Below, one piece after another: positions 27,804 through 36,313 of a DNA stretch of 64,000 bases. Within the stretch, counting starts at the first letter, position 1; each line of letters starts with the position of its first letter. Source of the DNA: a bacterium (GTDB lineage: Bacteria > Chloroflexota > Dehalococcoidia > Tepidiformales > Tepidiformaceae); contig QEVS01000002.1 in NCBI GenBank assembly GCA_003577245.1, positions 1 through 64,000 on the forward strand, in the 5' to 3' direction. A program made the translations under genes and the position numbers. The notes under the pieces are model-generated. The model was not told the origin of the DNA. It saw only the letters and a list, made by a program, of their open reading frames with translations, and searched no databases.

Positions 27804-27963
27804 CCTCGACGGTACCACACTTGTGATTCTGTTCACACAGCGCCCTCCCTTGTCAGCTGGAATGCCGCTGGCTAGTAGGGTGTTAGGTCAAGCGCAGTTC
27901 ACCGGGCGGGACTCCGGCCCGCGGCGGCTTGCTGATAACTTCGGGACAGCCGACGGTCTGGCC

Positions 27964-28776
27964 GTGGGCGACTTCTTTCAAGCGATCGTGCTCGGGATCA
28001 CGCAAGGGCTCAGCGAGTTCCTGCCGGTATCGTCGTCTGGCCATCTCATCCTCGTTTCGTGGCTCTTCGGCTGGGAAGATCAGGGCCTCGCATTCGATGT
28101 TGGCCTGCACGCCGGCACCCTCGCTGTTCTGGTCGCCTACTTCTGGAAGGACTGGTACCTGATAGCTTCCTCGGCCTTCGGCGACGTCACGCGAAGAGAC
28201 GGTGCGCGCGGGCTCAGCCCTCCGACCGAGACGTTGATGCTGATCGCGATCGGCTCGATCCCAGTGGCCGCAGCCGGATTGCTCCTGGATGACTGGATCG
28301 CCGCCAACCTCCGCGAGCCCTGGCTTGTCGCAACGATGCTCGCGCTCTTCGGCGCCGTGATGCTCGCCGTTGACCGGCGGTCGCGCGACCGCCGGCCCCT
28401 CGGCCAGATCCGTCTCGCCGATGTTCTTTTCATTGGCCTCGCCCAAGCGTGCGCCCTGGTGCCGGGAGTGTCGCGCTCAGGCGCCACCATGACGGCCGGA
28501 CTTGCTCGCGGCCTGGACCGGGCCGACGCGGCTCGTTTCGCATTTCTTCTCGGCACCCCCGCATTCGCGGGCGCGGCGCTGCTCGAACTCCCAGAACTCG
28601 TCTCCACGGGCGGAGATTGGGAGCTCGCGCTCGTGGGGGCCACTGTCGCCGGCCTCGTCGGGTTCGTTGCTGTGCATAGTCTGCTCGCGTTTCTTCGGCA
28701 GCGGACGCTCGTCGCCTTCGTGGCCTATCGTGTTGTGCTTGCCGGCGTCGTGTTTGCAGCGATCGCCATCCGCTAA
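27964..28776 (+). CDS. uppP: Undecaprenyl-diphosphatase UppP/BacA
   Basis: A membrane phosphatase that recycles the undecaprenyl carrier of cell-wall synthesis, 270 residues from a GTG at 27964. The motifs GLSEFLPVSSSGHL and PGVSRSGAT are intact and the length matches the family. Upstream in-frame codons to 27823 are open but extend beyond the usual N-terminus. UppP-like PbrB occurs with lead ATPases in other bacteria, where released phosphate traps lead. With lspA and metal ATPases in this window, such a role is possible but unproven. Confidence 0.9.
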   Translation: MGDFFQAIVLGITQGLSEFLPVSSSGHLILVSWLFGWEDQGLAFDVGLHAGTLAVLVAYFWKDWYLIASSAFGDVTRRDGARGLSPPTETLMLIAIGSIPVAAAGLLLDDWIAANLREPWLVATMLALFGAVMLAVDRRSRDRRPLGQIRLADVLFIGLAQACALVPGVSRSGATMTAGLARGLDRADAARFAFLLGTPAFAGAALLELPELVSTGGDWELALVGATVAGLVGFVAVHSLLAFLRQRTLVAFVAYRVVLAGVVFAAIAIR

Positions 28777-28877
28777 CCGGCTCTGCACGACATCGACCGA
28801 TTCATCCTGCTGTAGCCGGCGAACCTGGTTTCCGATGTTGAACGGGAGGTCACAAGGTCAGGCCCGCGATGACCCGC

Positions 28878-29264
28878 TCATTTGACCGTGATCATCGCGC
28901 GCATCTGCGGATGGTAATCGCAGGTGATCTGGTAGGTGCCGGCGCTCGGTGGGATCCACGCGAGCATGTCATCCTTCCTCATCGCGCCCGAGACGTTCCT
29001 GCCCTCGACGGTGACGGTGTGGACCGCGGCCTCGCTGTTCTTGATGTACACCGGGCTGCCGGCCGAAACGCTCAGCTCTTCGGGTATGAATGCGAGGTTG
29101 TCCTGGTCGAGCAAGGGAGCCCCCGCCGGGATCGCGGTCACGCTCGTGGCATCCAGAATGAGCAGACCATCGCCGCCTGCGCCACTGTCGTCGTTGCTGC
29201 AGGCAACGAAGGCGGCGAGGAAGGGGAGTACGGCTGCGCTTGCTCCGCGCCACTTACGGCCCAT
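28878..29264 (-). CDS. Cupredoxin-domain lipoprotein (type 1 copper)
   Basis: A 128-residue lipoprotein (lipobox FVAC at Cys22) with a small cupredoxin fold. His82, Cys115, His118 and Met121 (TCDYHPQM) provide a complete type 1 copper site. It could carry electrons or hold copper outside the membrane. It is a single gene, convergent with uppP. Confidence 0.9.
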   Translation of the reverse strand: MGRKWRGASAAVLPFLAAFVACSNDDSGAGGDGLLILDATSVTAIPAGAPLLDQDNLAFIPEELSVSAGSPVYIKNSEAAVHTVTVEGRNVSGAMRKDDMLAWIPPSAGTYQITCDYHPQMRAMITVK

Positions 29265-29553
29265 GAATCAGGAGACTAACACGAGCCGGTCGCGGATCTG
29301 CACGAGCCCCGCCGTCGTGTGGTGCACGCTGACGCCAGGCGAGATACAGGCCGCAGCACCTGGTGGTTGGTCACCCCGCCAGCGGCGCACGCACCTCGGC
29401 CGACGGCGCGCCTCAATCCCCGCGAGCCGCAGCCTTGCCAAGGCTCCCTCCGGTGTTCCGCCCTCTCGTCAGCGCGCCTAGTCGCGCGCGGCACCGTGTC
29501 GCCAGACGCCGGGTCGTGGACGATCGCGCTCGCCGGGTCTCCCATCGCCATGT

Positions 29554-30150
29554 TCAATTACCAGGGAGCGTCGAGTGTTCGCCCGCGGAGTCCTCGTCAC
29601 CGAACCAGCCACGATCGATGCCCGTGAACACAAGCAAGGGCAGGATCAGCGAAACGGCGGCCAGGCCCATCCCGACGATTGGGCCGCGGTTCGTTGCGAG
29701 GACGCCACCCGCCGTGGACGTGTACTGGTTGCCACTCCTGTGTGCGATAGTCCGGGCTTTGGTTTGTAGCCTGAAGCTGTTAGCCATTACCGAGACCGAC
29801 GACATTGCCATAGCAGCGCCCGCGACAATCGGGTTCAGAAGCCCTGCGGCCGCGATGGGCAGGGCGACCACGTTGTACGCGAAGGCCCAGACCAGATTCT
29901 GACGGATGGTCGACAGCGTCGACCGGCTGAGGGCGATGGCTTCGGCCACCCGGGAGACATCGCCATGGAGAAGAGTGATATCTCCGGCCTCCATCGCGAC
30001 GTCGGCTCCGGTGCTCATCGCGATGCCCACGTTTGCCTGCGCGAGCGCCGGTGCGTCGTTGACGCCGTCGCCGACCATCGCTACCTCGAGGCCCTCGGCT
30101 TGCAATGACCGCACCAGGTTCAGTTTGTCCTCGGGGCGGGCAGATGCAAC
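29554..30150 (-). pseudogene. CopA-type Cu(I) ATPase, C-terminal fragment
   Basis: Only the last third of a copper P-type ATPase remains: [31 protein letters not shown] and the CopA-type helices [12 protein letters not shown] and [11 protein letters not shown]. Everything before ARPEDK, including the phosphorylation site and metal site, is missing. At the breakpoint (about 30150) the sequence joins a truncated methyltransferase gene, so two genes were fused by deletion or recombination. The tail reaches a normal stop at 29554. The preceding intergenic bases 29265-29553 hold no recognisable gene. Confidence 0.85.
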
Positions 30151-30587
30151 CGGAACTCTCCCCCTGGCTTGAGGACGCGCCTGATCTCTCGAAGGCCAGC
30201 GTCAGCATCGGGCACCGAGCAGAACGTGAGCGTCGCGAGGACCGCGTCGAACGAGGCGTCCGGGAACGGCATCGCCCGCACGTCGATCGGCCGGAGGTCC
30301 ATGGACCGGCCCTCCTCGCGCGCGTGCTTCAACGCCCGCTCCAGCATGGACTCGTTCGGCTCGATGCCGACGTCCTCGACATCGCTGGAGAGATAGGGCC
30401 AGTTCGAGCCGACGCCCACGCCTACTTCGAGGACCCGTCCATGAAGGTCAGCGACAGCCTCGCGGCGTAGGCGCTTGAGGCTCTTGCCCTCGTGGTGAGC
30501 CTGCCAGTCCCAGATCGCCGCGAACCATCCGTCCCGGGTCATTTCGAAGAACTTCCTTTCGCGGGCGGGCACGGCACCCGATGGCAT
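30120..30587 (-). pseudogene. SAM-dependent methyltransferase, 3' truncated at a fusion point
   Basis: Class I methyltransferase fold: motif I VLEVGVGVGSN, acidic IEPNESM, DASFDAVLATLTFCSV and the post-motif [11 protein letters not shown]. Homologues continue after KPGGEF with further strands; here the sequence changes to HLPAPRTN and stops within DNA that encodes the CopA fragment in another frame. About 155 residues remain. It lies immediately after the M56 protease gene. Original substrate unknown; a phospholipid or UbiE-like methyltransferase is plausible. Confidence 0.75.
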
Positions 30588-30593
30588 GGGAGC

Positions 30594-31523
30594 CTACGCT
30601 TGCATGCTTGTCCCATCCGGGCAGAACCAGTAGGACTGCCAGTCCGAGAGTCCTGCCACTGCGAGCAACATGATGGCTGCCACCAACGACAGGCCGAGGA
30701 CAAGCGCTGCTCGTTCGCTCGCTCCCACGGCAAGGCCGTGATACCGGACCTGGCGCAGTGCCTGTTCCCGTTCGGTGGTCAGGCCACATGAGCCTGGAAC
30801 GGGCGCGAGGGCATCGACCTTGAACAACGCCTGGAGCAGTGGTCGATCGTCGCCCATCCCTGCCGAGGCGCGGGCGTCCGCTCGCGCCTCGCGCGCGGCC
30901 CGATGGGCGACGCCGAGCCACGATGTCCGTGGGAACCAGAGGGACCAAACGACCAGCTCAACGAGCCAGCAGCGCAGCGGATCTCGCCTCTTCACATGCG
31001 CGACTTCGTGGAGCAGCGTAGCTTCGAGCTCTGATGGCGACACTCGGCGCAGGAGCGCCGTGCTCACGTAAATCCGGGGCCGAAGCAGCCCGGCCGAGAA
31101 CGCTACGGCGAGGTCCATTGCTAGAAGGCGAACCTCGACCGCCTGTCTCGCCGTCCAGAGTTCAATCTCTTCGGACCGACCGAGCATCTGTCCCTGGCGG
31201 CGAATGTCCACCAGTTCGCGCGAACCCCGCCAGATCAACCGGCCAAGCACGACTGTCGCCCAACCGGTAAGCACTGCCACCGCCCCGTAGCCGACGAGCA
31301 CGAACGGGCCCCGCCTCACGCCCTGTTGGCATGCTTCCAGCAAGCGGTTCACCGGGTGACCGTCGGGCGTCATCTCGAAGGCGAGCCAGAGAGGCACAAC
31401 GAGCGCCACGATCGCAGTCAGAATACCAGCCAAAGCGCCGAGCTCGATGAGACGCCCGTCGTTGCGCCAGCGGCGCCGAATCGATTCCGACCATGCCCAC
31501 AACTGGAGGCTCATTTCACGCAT
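30594..31523 (-). CDS. M56/BlaR1-type membrane metalloprotease
   Basis: A 309-residue protein with helices at about 28-50, 73-95 and near the C-terminus, and a cytoplasmic gluzincin domain with HEVAH (172-176) and the downstream glutamate in REARAD (Glu212). In BlaR1/MecR1 systems such a protease triggers cleavage of the BlaI repressor. There is no C-terminal beta-lactam sensor domain, so the inducer differs. Its operon neighbours, BlaI, CcdA, TlpA and a His/Cys-rich membrane protein, suggest copper, redox or cytochrome stress. Confidence 0.87.
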   Translation of the reverse strand: MREMSLQLWAWSESIRRRWRNDGRLIELGALAGILTAIVALVVPLWLAFEMTPDGHPVNRLLEACQQGVRRGPFVLVGYGAVAVLTGWATVVLGRLIWRGSRELVDIRRQGQMLGRSEEIELWTARQAVEVRLLAMDLAVAFSAGLLRPRIYVSTALLRRVSPSELEATLLHEVAHVKRRDPLRCWLVELVVWSLWFPRTSWLGVAHRAAREARADARASAGMGDDRPLLQALFKVDALAPVPGSCGLTTEREQALRQVRYHGLAVGASERAALVLGLSLVAAIMLLAVAGLSDWQSYWFCPDGTSMQA

Positions 31524-32239
31524 GTCGTTCCCGTCCTTGTGCAGGGCTCCTGGTCCTTATTGTTAGGGTCGATGCGAGCATTGCACTGCTCGCCCGGGAT
31601 ACACGCTTCGTCAGTCACCGAGTCTATCTGCTTTCGAACGGTCGTATCATCTTCCGCGCCGAACGAGATAAGGACCCGGTCGAGATCCCCCAGGTCCTTG
31701 AACATCAGGGAGTCGATCCGAACGCCGTTTACGAAGAACTTCAGTGTCTCGGTGCCGGCGTTGCAAAGCTTCTCGCCGCCACCGAGCGTGAGGCAGGTGT
31801 CGTCGACGGCCATGCCGAGGGAAGTGAGGAACTCGTCCCAGGTGGTCTGCTCGCGGTGGATGTGGACCACATTCGTCCTGGGCGCGTGGATGTGGACGTT
31901 CTTGCTCAGGTCCTTCCCTTCGGTGGACAGGAACTCAGGCCCGTTGAAATCGAGCCGCTGGCCGCGCACATAGACGGCGAAGTCCGCGTGATCGTGGGTC
32001 TCCTGGCGCAGCTCCCCGTCCGCGGTGAAGACGGGTGCGTTCGCAGAGACTCCATCCGCGCTGTCGTTGCTGTCGTCGAATATGCCGCGAGCGAGGAAGC
32101 CACCGACAAGGCCGGCTGCAAGCAACACTGGGGCCAGGAAGAGTGCGGCTCGGGGTAGCGCGAGGCCTCGCCCCACCTCCATCGCGGGTGGTTGCAGAGG
32201 GGGGCGCGCTTGTGGGTTCTTACGTCGGCTGCTGGCCAT
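31511..32239 (-). CDS. Membrane-anchored His/Cys-rich protein of the four-Cys family
   Basis: About 242 residues from an ATG at 32239 that overlaps the end of blaI. One membrane helix is followed by an extracytoplasmic domain with ETHDHADFAVYVRG, NVHIHAPR, VVHIHREQTTWDEFL, KFFVNGVRIDSLMF and a Cys-rich tail with four cysteines. It is the intact paralogue of 23952-24670. The conserved His pairs and cysteines suggest metal binding. Lying between BlaI and the M56 protease, it could be the sensor partner of that pair. No named family is recognised. Confidence 0.78.
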   Translation of the reverse strand: MASSRRKNPQARPPLQPPAMEVGRGLALPRAALFLAPVLLAAGLVGGFLARGIFDDSNDSADGVSANAPVFTADGELRQETHDHADFAVYVRGQRLDFNGPEFLSTEGKDLSKNVHIHAPRTNVVHIHREQTTWDEFLTSLGMAVDDTCLTLGGGEKLCNAGTETLKFFVNGVRIDSLMFKDLGDLDRVLISFGAEDDTTVRKQIDSVTDEACIPGEQCNARIDPNNKDQEPCTRTGTTCVK

Positions 32240-32651
32240 CGACATCTTCCTTGTTATGGCCCTCGGCCGGGTTGGATTCTTGGTTGAGAAGGCGAGCGAC
32301 AATCACCCGTTGTTCCGGGGAGAGGTTGCGCACGAACCCCATCAGCGCCGGCGCTCCGTACTTTTCGAGCGCTTCTCGGACGGCCCGACCGCCGAGCTCA
32401 CCCGCGATCTCACCCTGGTCCCGCGCCTCGTAGAGGTAGGCCTTGCCTTGGCGTTGCCGGAAAAGGTAGCCCTTCTCCCACAGCCTGGTCATGACCGTCA
32501 TCACCGTGGTGTACGCCAATGGCCGGCCCTCGCGGGCGAGCTGCTCCGCGGTCTCCGCCACGCTCGAGCGGCCGCTGGCACGGAGCGCCAAGAAAACCTG
32601 GCGTTCGAGGTCACCGAGGGAGTCGCCGATGTCGGGTTCGTTCGTCGTCAT
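32220..32651 (-). CDS. BlaI/CopY-family winged-helix repressor
   Basis: A 143-residue repressor: the N-terminal winged helix has LGDLERQVFLALRASG and YTTVMTVMTRLWEKGYL, typical of BlaI/MecI/CopY recognition helices. The C-terminal half supports dimerisation. It is three bases from ccdA and overlaps the His/Cys-rich gene, with the M56 protease next. A TACTA-N9-TAGTA dyad heads the operon at 35473, so autoregulation is likely. Confidence 0.93.
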   Translation of the reverse strand: MTTNEPDIGDSLGDLERQVFLALRASGRSSVAETAEQLAREGRPLAYTTVMTVMTRLWEKGYLFRQRQGKAYLYEARDQGEIAGELGGRAVREALEKYGAPALMGFVRNLSPEQRVIVARLLNQESNPAEGHNKEDVDGQQPT

Positions 32652-32653
32652 GG

Positions 32654-33388
32654 TCAGAGCACCACCGTGAAGCCTTGGAAGTAGCGGAAGATGTCGATCA
32701 GCGCGCCGGTGAAGATCAGGATGCCCATCCCGACCATGACCCCGCCTGAGACGCGTTCGACGGCAACGTAGTGCCGCACAAGAAACTGGCGCAGCCGTGC
32801 GAGGCGCTCGAAGGCCAGGGCGGCGCCAAGATGCGGCAATGCCATGCCGAGTGCGAACGCCGAGAGCAGAGCAACCCCCTGCCAGAAGTCGCCGAAGACG
32901 AGCACGCTGGTGAGGATGGCGCCGAGCACGGGGCCTATGCAGGGCGTCCAGGCCACGGAGTAGGTTGCTCCGACGACGAACGAGCGCGTGTAGCCCGGGG
33001 CGGAGCCACTCGCGAGGCGCAGCTCGAACGAACGCTGGAGTGCGGGCACGCGCAGCACGCCCATCTGGACGAGCCCGAACGCGATGACGACGGTGCCGCC
33101 GATCTTCCAGAGCTCCGACCGGACGTCGGTTAGCGCGTAGCCCGCCAGGCTGAGTCCTGCGCCGATCGCGACGAACACGAACGAGAAGCCAAGGACGTAG
33201 AGGACGGCGTGTATCAGCCGTGCACGCCTCGAGTGCGCCTCTACTTCAACCCCGGCAAGGTGGGCGAGAAAGGCCGGTGTCATTGCGAGGCAGCAGGGGG
33301 AGAGGCTGTTCACCATGCCCGCGACGAACGCCAGGGTCAGCCCCGGAGCGGCGCGGTCGAAGCTTAGCATCCAGTCCATCACCGGCAT
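32654..33388 (-). CDS. ccdA: CcdA/DsbD-type membrane thiol transporter
   Basis: A 244-residue six-helix protein of the CcdA group. Cysteines in LSPCCLAMTP and AWTPCIGPVLGA provide the redox pair that passes electrons from cytoplasmic thioredoxin across the membrane to TlpA/ResA proteins. It overlaps the TlpA-like gene upstream, which is the natural partner. Together they keep apocytochrome or copper-protein cysteines reduced. Confidence 0.92.
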   Translation of the reverse strand: MPVMDWMLSFDRAAPGLTLAFVAGMVNSLSPCCLAMTPAFLAHLAGVEVEAHSRRARLIHAVLYVLGFSFVFVAIGAGLSLAGYALTDVRSELWKIGGTVVIAFGLVQMGVLRVPALQRSFELRLASGSAPGYTRSFVVGATYSVAWTPCIGPVLGAILTSVLVFGDFWQGVALLSAFALGMALPHLGAALAFERLARLRQFLVRHYVAVERVSGGVMVGMGILIFTGALIDIFRYFQGFTVVL

Positions 33389-34092
33389 GCCTCCGGCTCA
33401 TGCCCACCAGCCTGGATCCCGGCGACGATACACCTGGCAACGTCAGGGCGAAGTTGGCCGATGCGGTGATCACGGATGATGCCCTCCCCGTCGAGAAAAA
33501 AAGTCTCGGGGAGGCCGGTGAGCTTGTAGGAACCTGTTACTTCTCCCGTGTTATCGAGGGGAAGGACGTAATTGATGCCGAAGTTCGTTGCGAAGGCTCG
33601 TGCGGTGTCGGCGGGCTCGGAGTAGTTAACTCCCACGATCTGCACCTGATCTCCCCATTCGGACTGCAGCTGGATGAGATCCGGAGTCTCCTTCCGGCAG
33701 GGGACGCACCAGGTCGCCCAGAAGTTCACGAGGACTGGCCGGCCGCGGAAGTTGTCGAGGCGGATCACCTGTCCGTCGGCATCGAGAAGCTGGAAGCCTG
33801 GCGCGCGCTCGCCCAGCTTTGGCTTGCCTCCTCCGGACGACCCAAGCTCGATGGGAGAGTAAGAGCCCGGCGCAAAGACTGGCCCAGCAGCGGGCGTCGA
33901 CTCACGCTCGCGGATCAACTGCACCAGCACAATAGCGACGACAACCGCGGCGATCGCCGCTACCGGGATGACCAGGTCACGGAACGGATCCCGCCCGGCG
34001 CGCTTCCTAACTGCCGTGCGTTCTACCGGCTCGGGCGCAGGCTGATCATCCGTGTCGTCGGGTTCGGCGGCCACCCCTAGCCGGGTCCCCAT
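33379..34092 (-). CDS. TlpA/ResA-like thiol-disulfide oxidoreductase
   Basis: A 237-residue protein with a membrane anchor (about residues 42-60) and a thioredoxin domain with WATWCVPCRKE and GLPETFFLDGEG. It has the same architecture as the protein at 13960. It overlaps ccdA by ten bases and the BNR-repeat gene by sixteen, so translation is tightly coupled. Confidence 0.92.
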   Translation of the reverse strand: MGTRLGVAAEPDDTDDQPAPEPVERTAVRKRAGRDPFRDLVIPVAAIAAVVVAIVLVQLIRERESTPAAGPVFAPGSYSPIELGSSGGGKPKLGERAPGFQLLDADGQVIRLDNFRGRPVLVNFWATWCVPCRKETPDLIQLQSEWGDQVQIVGVNYSEPADTARAFATNFGINYVLPLDNTGEVTGSYKLTGLPETFFLDGEGIIRDHRIGQLRPDVARCIVAGIQAGGHEPEACR

Positions 34093-35093
34093 GTCGTGCC
34101 CCCGTCAACGCTGCGGAAGACATGGCCGGCGCGGTCGGCTTGCACGGCAACGACAGTCACGTCGAGCGGGTTGGCGGGACTAACGGCCGACACCATCACC
34201 TCCCCCCCACCCGGGACCGCTCGGGCCGACCAGCTCTTCCCTCCATCGGTCGACGCGAACAGCCCGCCATCCGTTCCAGCGTAGACCGTGTTCGGGTCGG
34301 TCGCGGACGTGGCGACTGCGAGCACGCTCCCTGTGAGCCGTCCCGTACCTTTGAACGTCGCGCCTGCGTCATCACTGCGAAGGACGCCGCCTTGCACGCT
34401 GGCGACGTAGACCACGTCGCCAGCCGACGCGCTGACCTGGATGACATCCGCCGGATACGCACCCGTCCCGGCCTTTGACCAAGTTTCGCCGCCGTCCTCG
34501 CTGCGATAGAAACCGTAGCGGACGACGTTCGCGTACAGGCGGCCCGCCTTGTCCGGCGCTACCGCCATGCCGTGTATGTCGCGGCCGGGCAGGTCAGGCT
34601 TGAGCGACTTCCAGGTCTGGCCACCGTCGGTGCTCTTGAAGAACGTGTCGTGCCCGGCGGCGTAGACGACATTCGGTTCGGCCCCCGAGATGCCCATCCC
34701 CATGGCGTCGTCGGTTTCGCCCGTAAGGTTCGTCTTGCTCCAGGTACGCCCCCCGTCGGTGCTACGGAGGACGCCGCCATGATGGCCGTAAAGGATAAGA
34801 TTCGGGTCCGCCGGGCCGACCGCCATCGAGTGAAAATCGTTCGTCTTGATCTGCGAAAGTTCGCCACCGATGCCGCTGCCCGCAGCCGCATTGTTTGCGG
34901 GCTGTCCAGCATCCGTTGCCCCGTCGGAGCCCCCCGCGAGGCGGACCAGCGCAAAGATCACGATGGCAGCCACCCCGACCGCTGCGACGCCGCCCCAGAG
35001 CAACCAACCAGAACGCCTCGCTGGCCGTTGTACCTGCCGGTTCACCGCCCGGCGCTGCGCGTTCGTGCGCGCTCGGGGACGTCCCGTGCTCAC
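34077..35093 (-). CDS. Membrane-anchored BNR/sortilin-like beta-propeller protein
   Basis: A 338-residue protein with an N-terminal helix (about 29-52) and at least four Asp-box repeats of the type SxDGGxTW (STDGGRTWSK, STDGGQTWKS, SEDGGETWSK, STDGGKSWSA, SVDGGTTWGP) that form a beta-propeller outside the membrane. F510_1955-type and photosystem assembly factor-like proteins look similar. There are no sialidase catalytic residues that I can point to. In this operon it may act as an assembly scaffold; ligand unknown. Confidence 0.85.
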   Translation of the reverse strand: MSTGRPRARTNAQRRAVNRQVQRPARRSGWLLWGGVAAVGVAAIVIFALVRLAGGSDGATDAGQPANNAAAGSGIGGELSQIKTNDFHSMAVGPADPNLILYGHHGGVLRSTDGGRTWSKTNLTGETDDAMGMGISGAEPNVVYAAGHDTFFKSTDGGQTWKSLKPDLPGRDIHGMAVAPDKAGRLYANVVRYGFYRSEDGGETWSKAGTGAYPADVIQVSASAGDVVYVASVQGGVLRSDDAGATFKGTGRLTGSVLAVATSATDPNTVYAGTDGGLFASTDGGKSWSARAVPGGGEVMVSAVSPANPLDVTVVAVQADRAGHVFRSVDGGTTWGPG

Positions 35094-35452
35094 GATGAGG
35101 CCGCTCGCGGTGAAGTCGAAGGCGTCCCCGAGCCGGTGTCGTCACTTGTGTCAGGACGCGAAGAGAGCTCTCGTTCCAGCTGCCGCTCCTCATCTTTCAC
35201 GGCCGCAAGGCGCGTTCGAAGGGACTCAACCGACGGATCCGGCGACGCTGAAAGTTCGGCGTTCTGGTTCTTCGAGCCCATGCCCCTCATCGCGAACAAC
35301 ATGACCACCATCGAAAGGGGACAGGCCGCCAGCAGGAGCAGCGGCAGCACGGCCAGCGCCGCCTGTGGGGCGAAAATGAGAACGCCGGCCGCGACAGCGC
35401 CGAGGCCGACAAGCACCTTCCAGTTGAAACACATCCCGAACATGGACTTCAT
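35090..35452 (-). CDS. DUF2933-like small membrane protein
   Basis: A 120-residue protein with two hydrophobic segments (about 10-30 and 33-52), the short motif MLFAMRGMG and a charged coiled-coil tail with LAAVKDEERQLERELS. This layout fits the DUF2933 group, which often accompanies copper-resistance genes. It is the first gene of the minus-strand operon that includes blaI, and the dyad at 35473 lies 21 bp upstream. Confidence 0.75.
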   Translation of the reverse strand: MKSMFGMCFNWKVLVGLGAVAAGVLIFAPQAALAVLPLLLLAACPLSMVVMLFAMRGMGSKNQNAELSASPDPSVESLRTRLAAVKDEERQLERELSSRPDTSDDTGSGTPSTSPRAASS

Positions 35453-35472
35453 CGCACGCCTCCGAGGCCATA

Positions 35473-35491
35473 TACTACACTAACCGTAGTA
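35473..35491. promoter_or_regulatory. TACTAC-N7-GTAGTA dyad, likely BlaI operator
   Basis: A perfect 6-bp dyad between the divergent DUF2933 operon (which contains blaI) and the sco1 gene at 35651. The TACTA-N9-TAGTA geometry is the same as at 11060-11080. Position at the head of the BlaI operon supports autoregulation and possible shared control of sco1. Confidence 0.65.
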
Positions 35492-35650
35492 ATGGGCGAG
35501 GAGCAGTGTCGATGCGCTCAGCGCAGATGAGGCGCCACCACCAAGCTTCCGCAGGTCGGCCGGACGACGGCCACCGTGACGGCACTGCGGTCGGCGTCCT
35601 CGATCTCTCCCGGTTGGATGCAGCCGCCTCTATTCGCGGAGGGCGTGCTC

Positions 35651-36313
35651 TTGGTTGAACGCAGATCTCTGGGTATGGCCGTCCTACTGGCTCTTCTCGC
35701 CGTTGCGCTGCCGCTAGTGTTGTCGTCCTGCGCCGGAGGGGACGATGGACCAACGGAGCTGCAGCTATCCGGCCCCTCTGACTTCCGCGGCGTGCGCCAG
35801 TTGCCGCCAATCGCCCTTCCGGACGTCACGCTTATCGACACGGACGGCAAGCGATACCCTCTCCGCGAGCGTGCCGCCGGAAAGGTGACGCTCCTTTACC
35901 TGGGGTACACCCACTGCCCCGATGTCTGCCCCACCCACATGGCCCAGATCGCGCACGCTTTGAGGGAGGTATCGCCTGAAACGGCCGCTCAGGTGCTCGT
36001 GGTCTTCATCACGACTGACCCCGAGCGCGACACGTCAGCCGTCCTGCGCGATTGGTTGGACCGGTTCGACTCCAGCTTCGTAGGCCTCACCGGCACCCAG
36101 AAGCAGCTCGACGGCGTTCAGACCTCGCTGAACGCCAACCCGGCTTCAAAGACGGATCTCGGTGGTGGCCATTATTCGGTAGACCACCTCGCCTACGTCA
36201 TCGCGTTCACGCCCGAGCGGCAGGACGCCCGGCTTGTGTACCCGGCGGACATGTCGTGGGAAGACTACGCGGCAGACCTTCGCACAATGATCGAGAAGGG
36301 GAAACGGCCCTGA
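35651..36313 (+). CDS. Sco1/SenC copper chaperone lipoprotein, second copy
   Basis: About 220 residues. A TTG at 35651 with GGAGGG seven bases upstream gives an N-terminus matching the first Sco1. Lipobox LSSC is followed by a Sco domain with THCPDVCPTHMAQ and the copper-binding histidine in YSVDHLAYV. It is highly similar to 26654-27322. It is divergent from the blaI operon across the dyad at 35473, and its stop overlaps the next ATG (TGATG). Confidence 0.9.
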   Translation: MVERRSLGMAVLLALLAVALPLVLSSCAGGDDGPTELQLSGPSDFRGVRQLPPIALPDVTLIDTDGKRYPLRERAAGKVTLLYLGYTHCPDVCPTHMAQIAHALREVSPETAAQVLVVFITTDPERDTSAVLRDWLDRFDSSFVGLTGTQKQLDGVQTSLNANPASKTDLGGGHYSVDHLAYVIAFTPERQDARLVYPADMSWEDYAADLRTMIEKGKRP

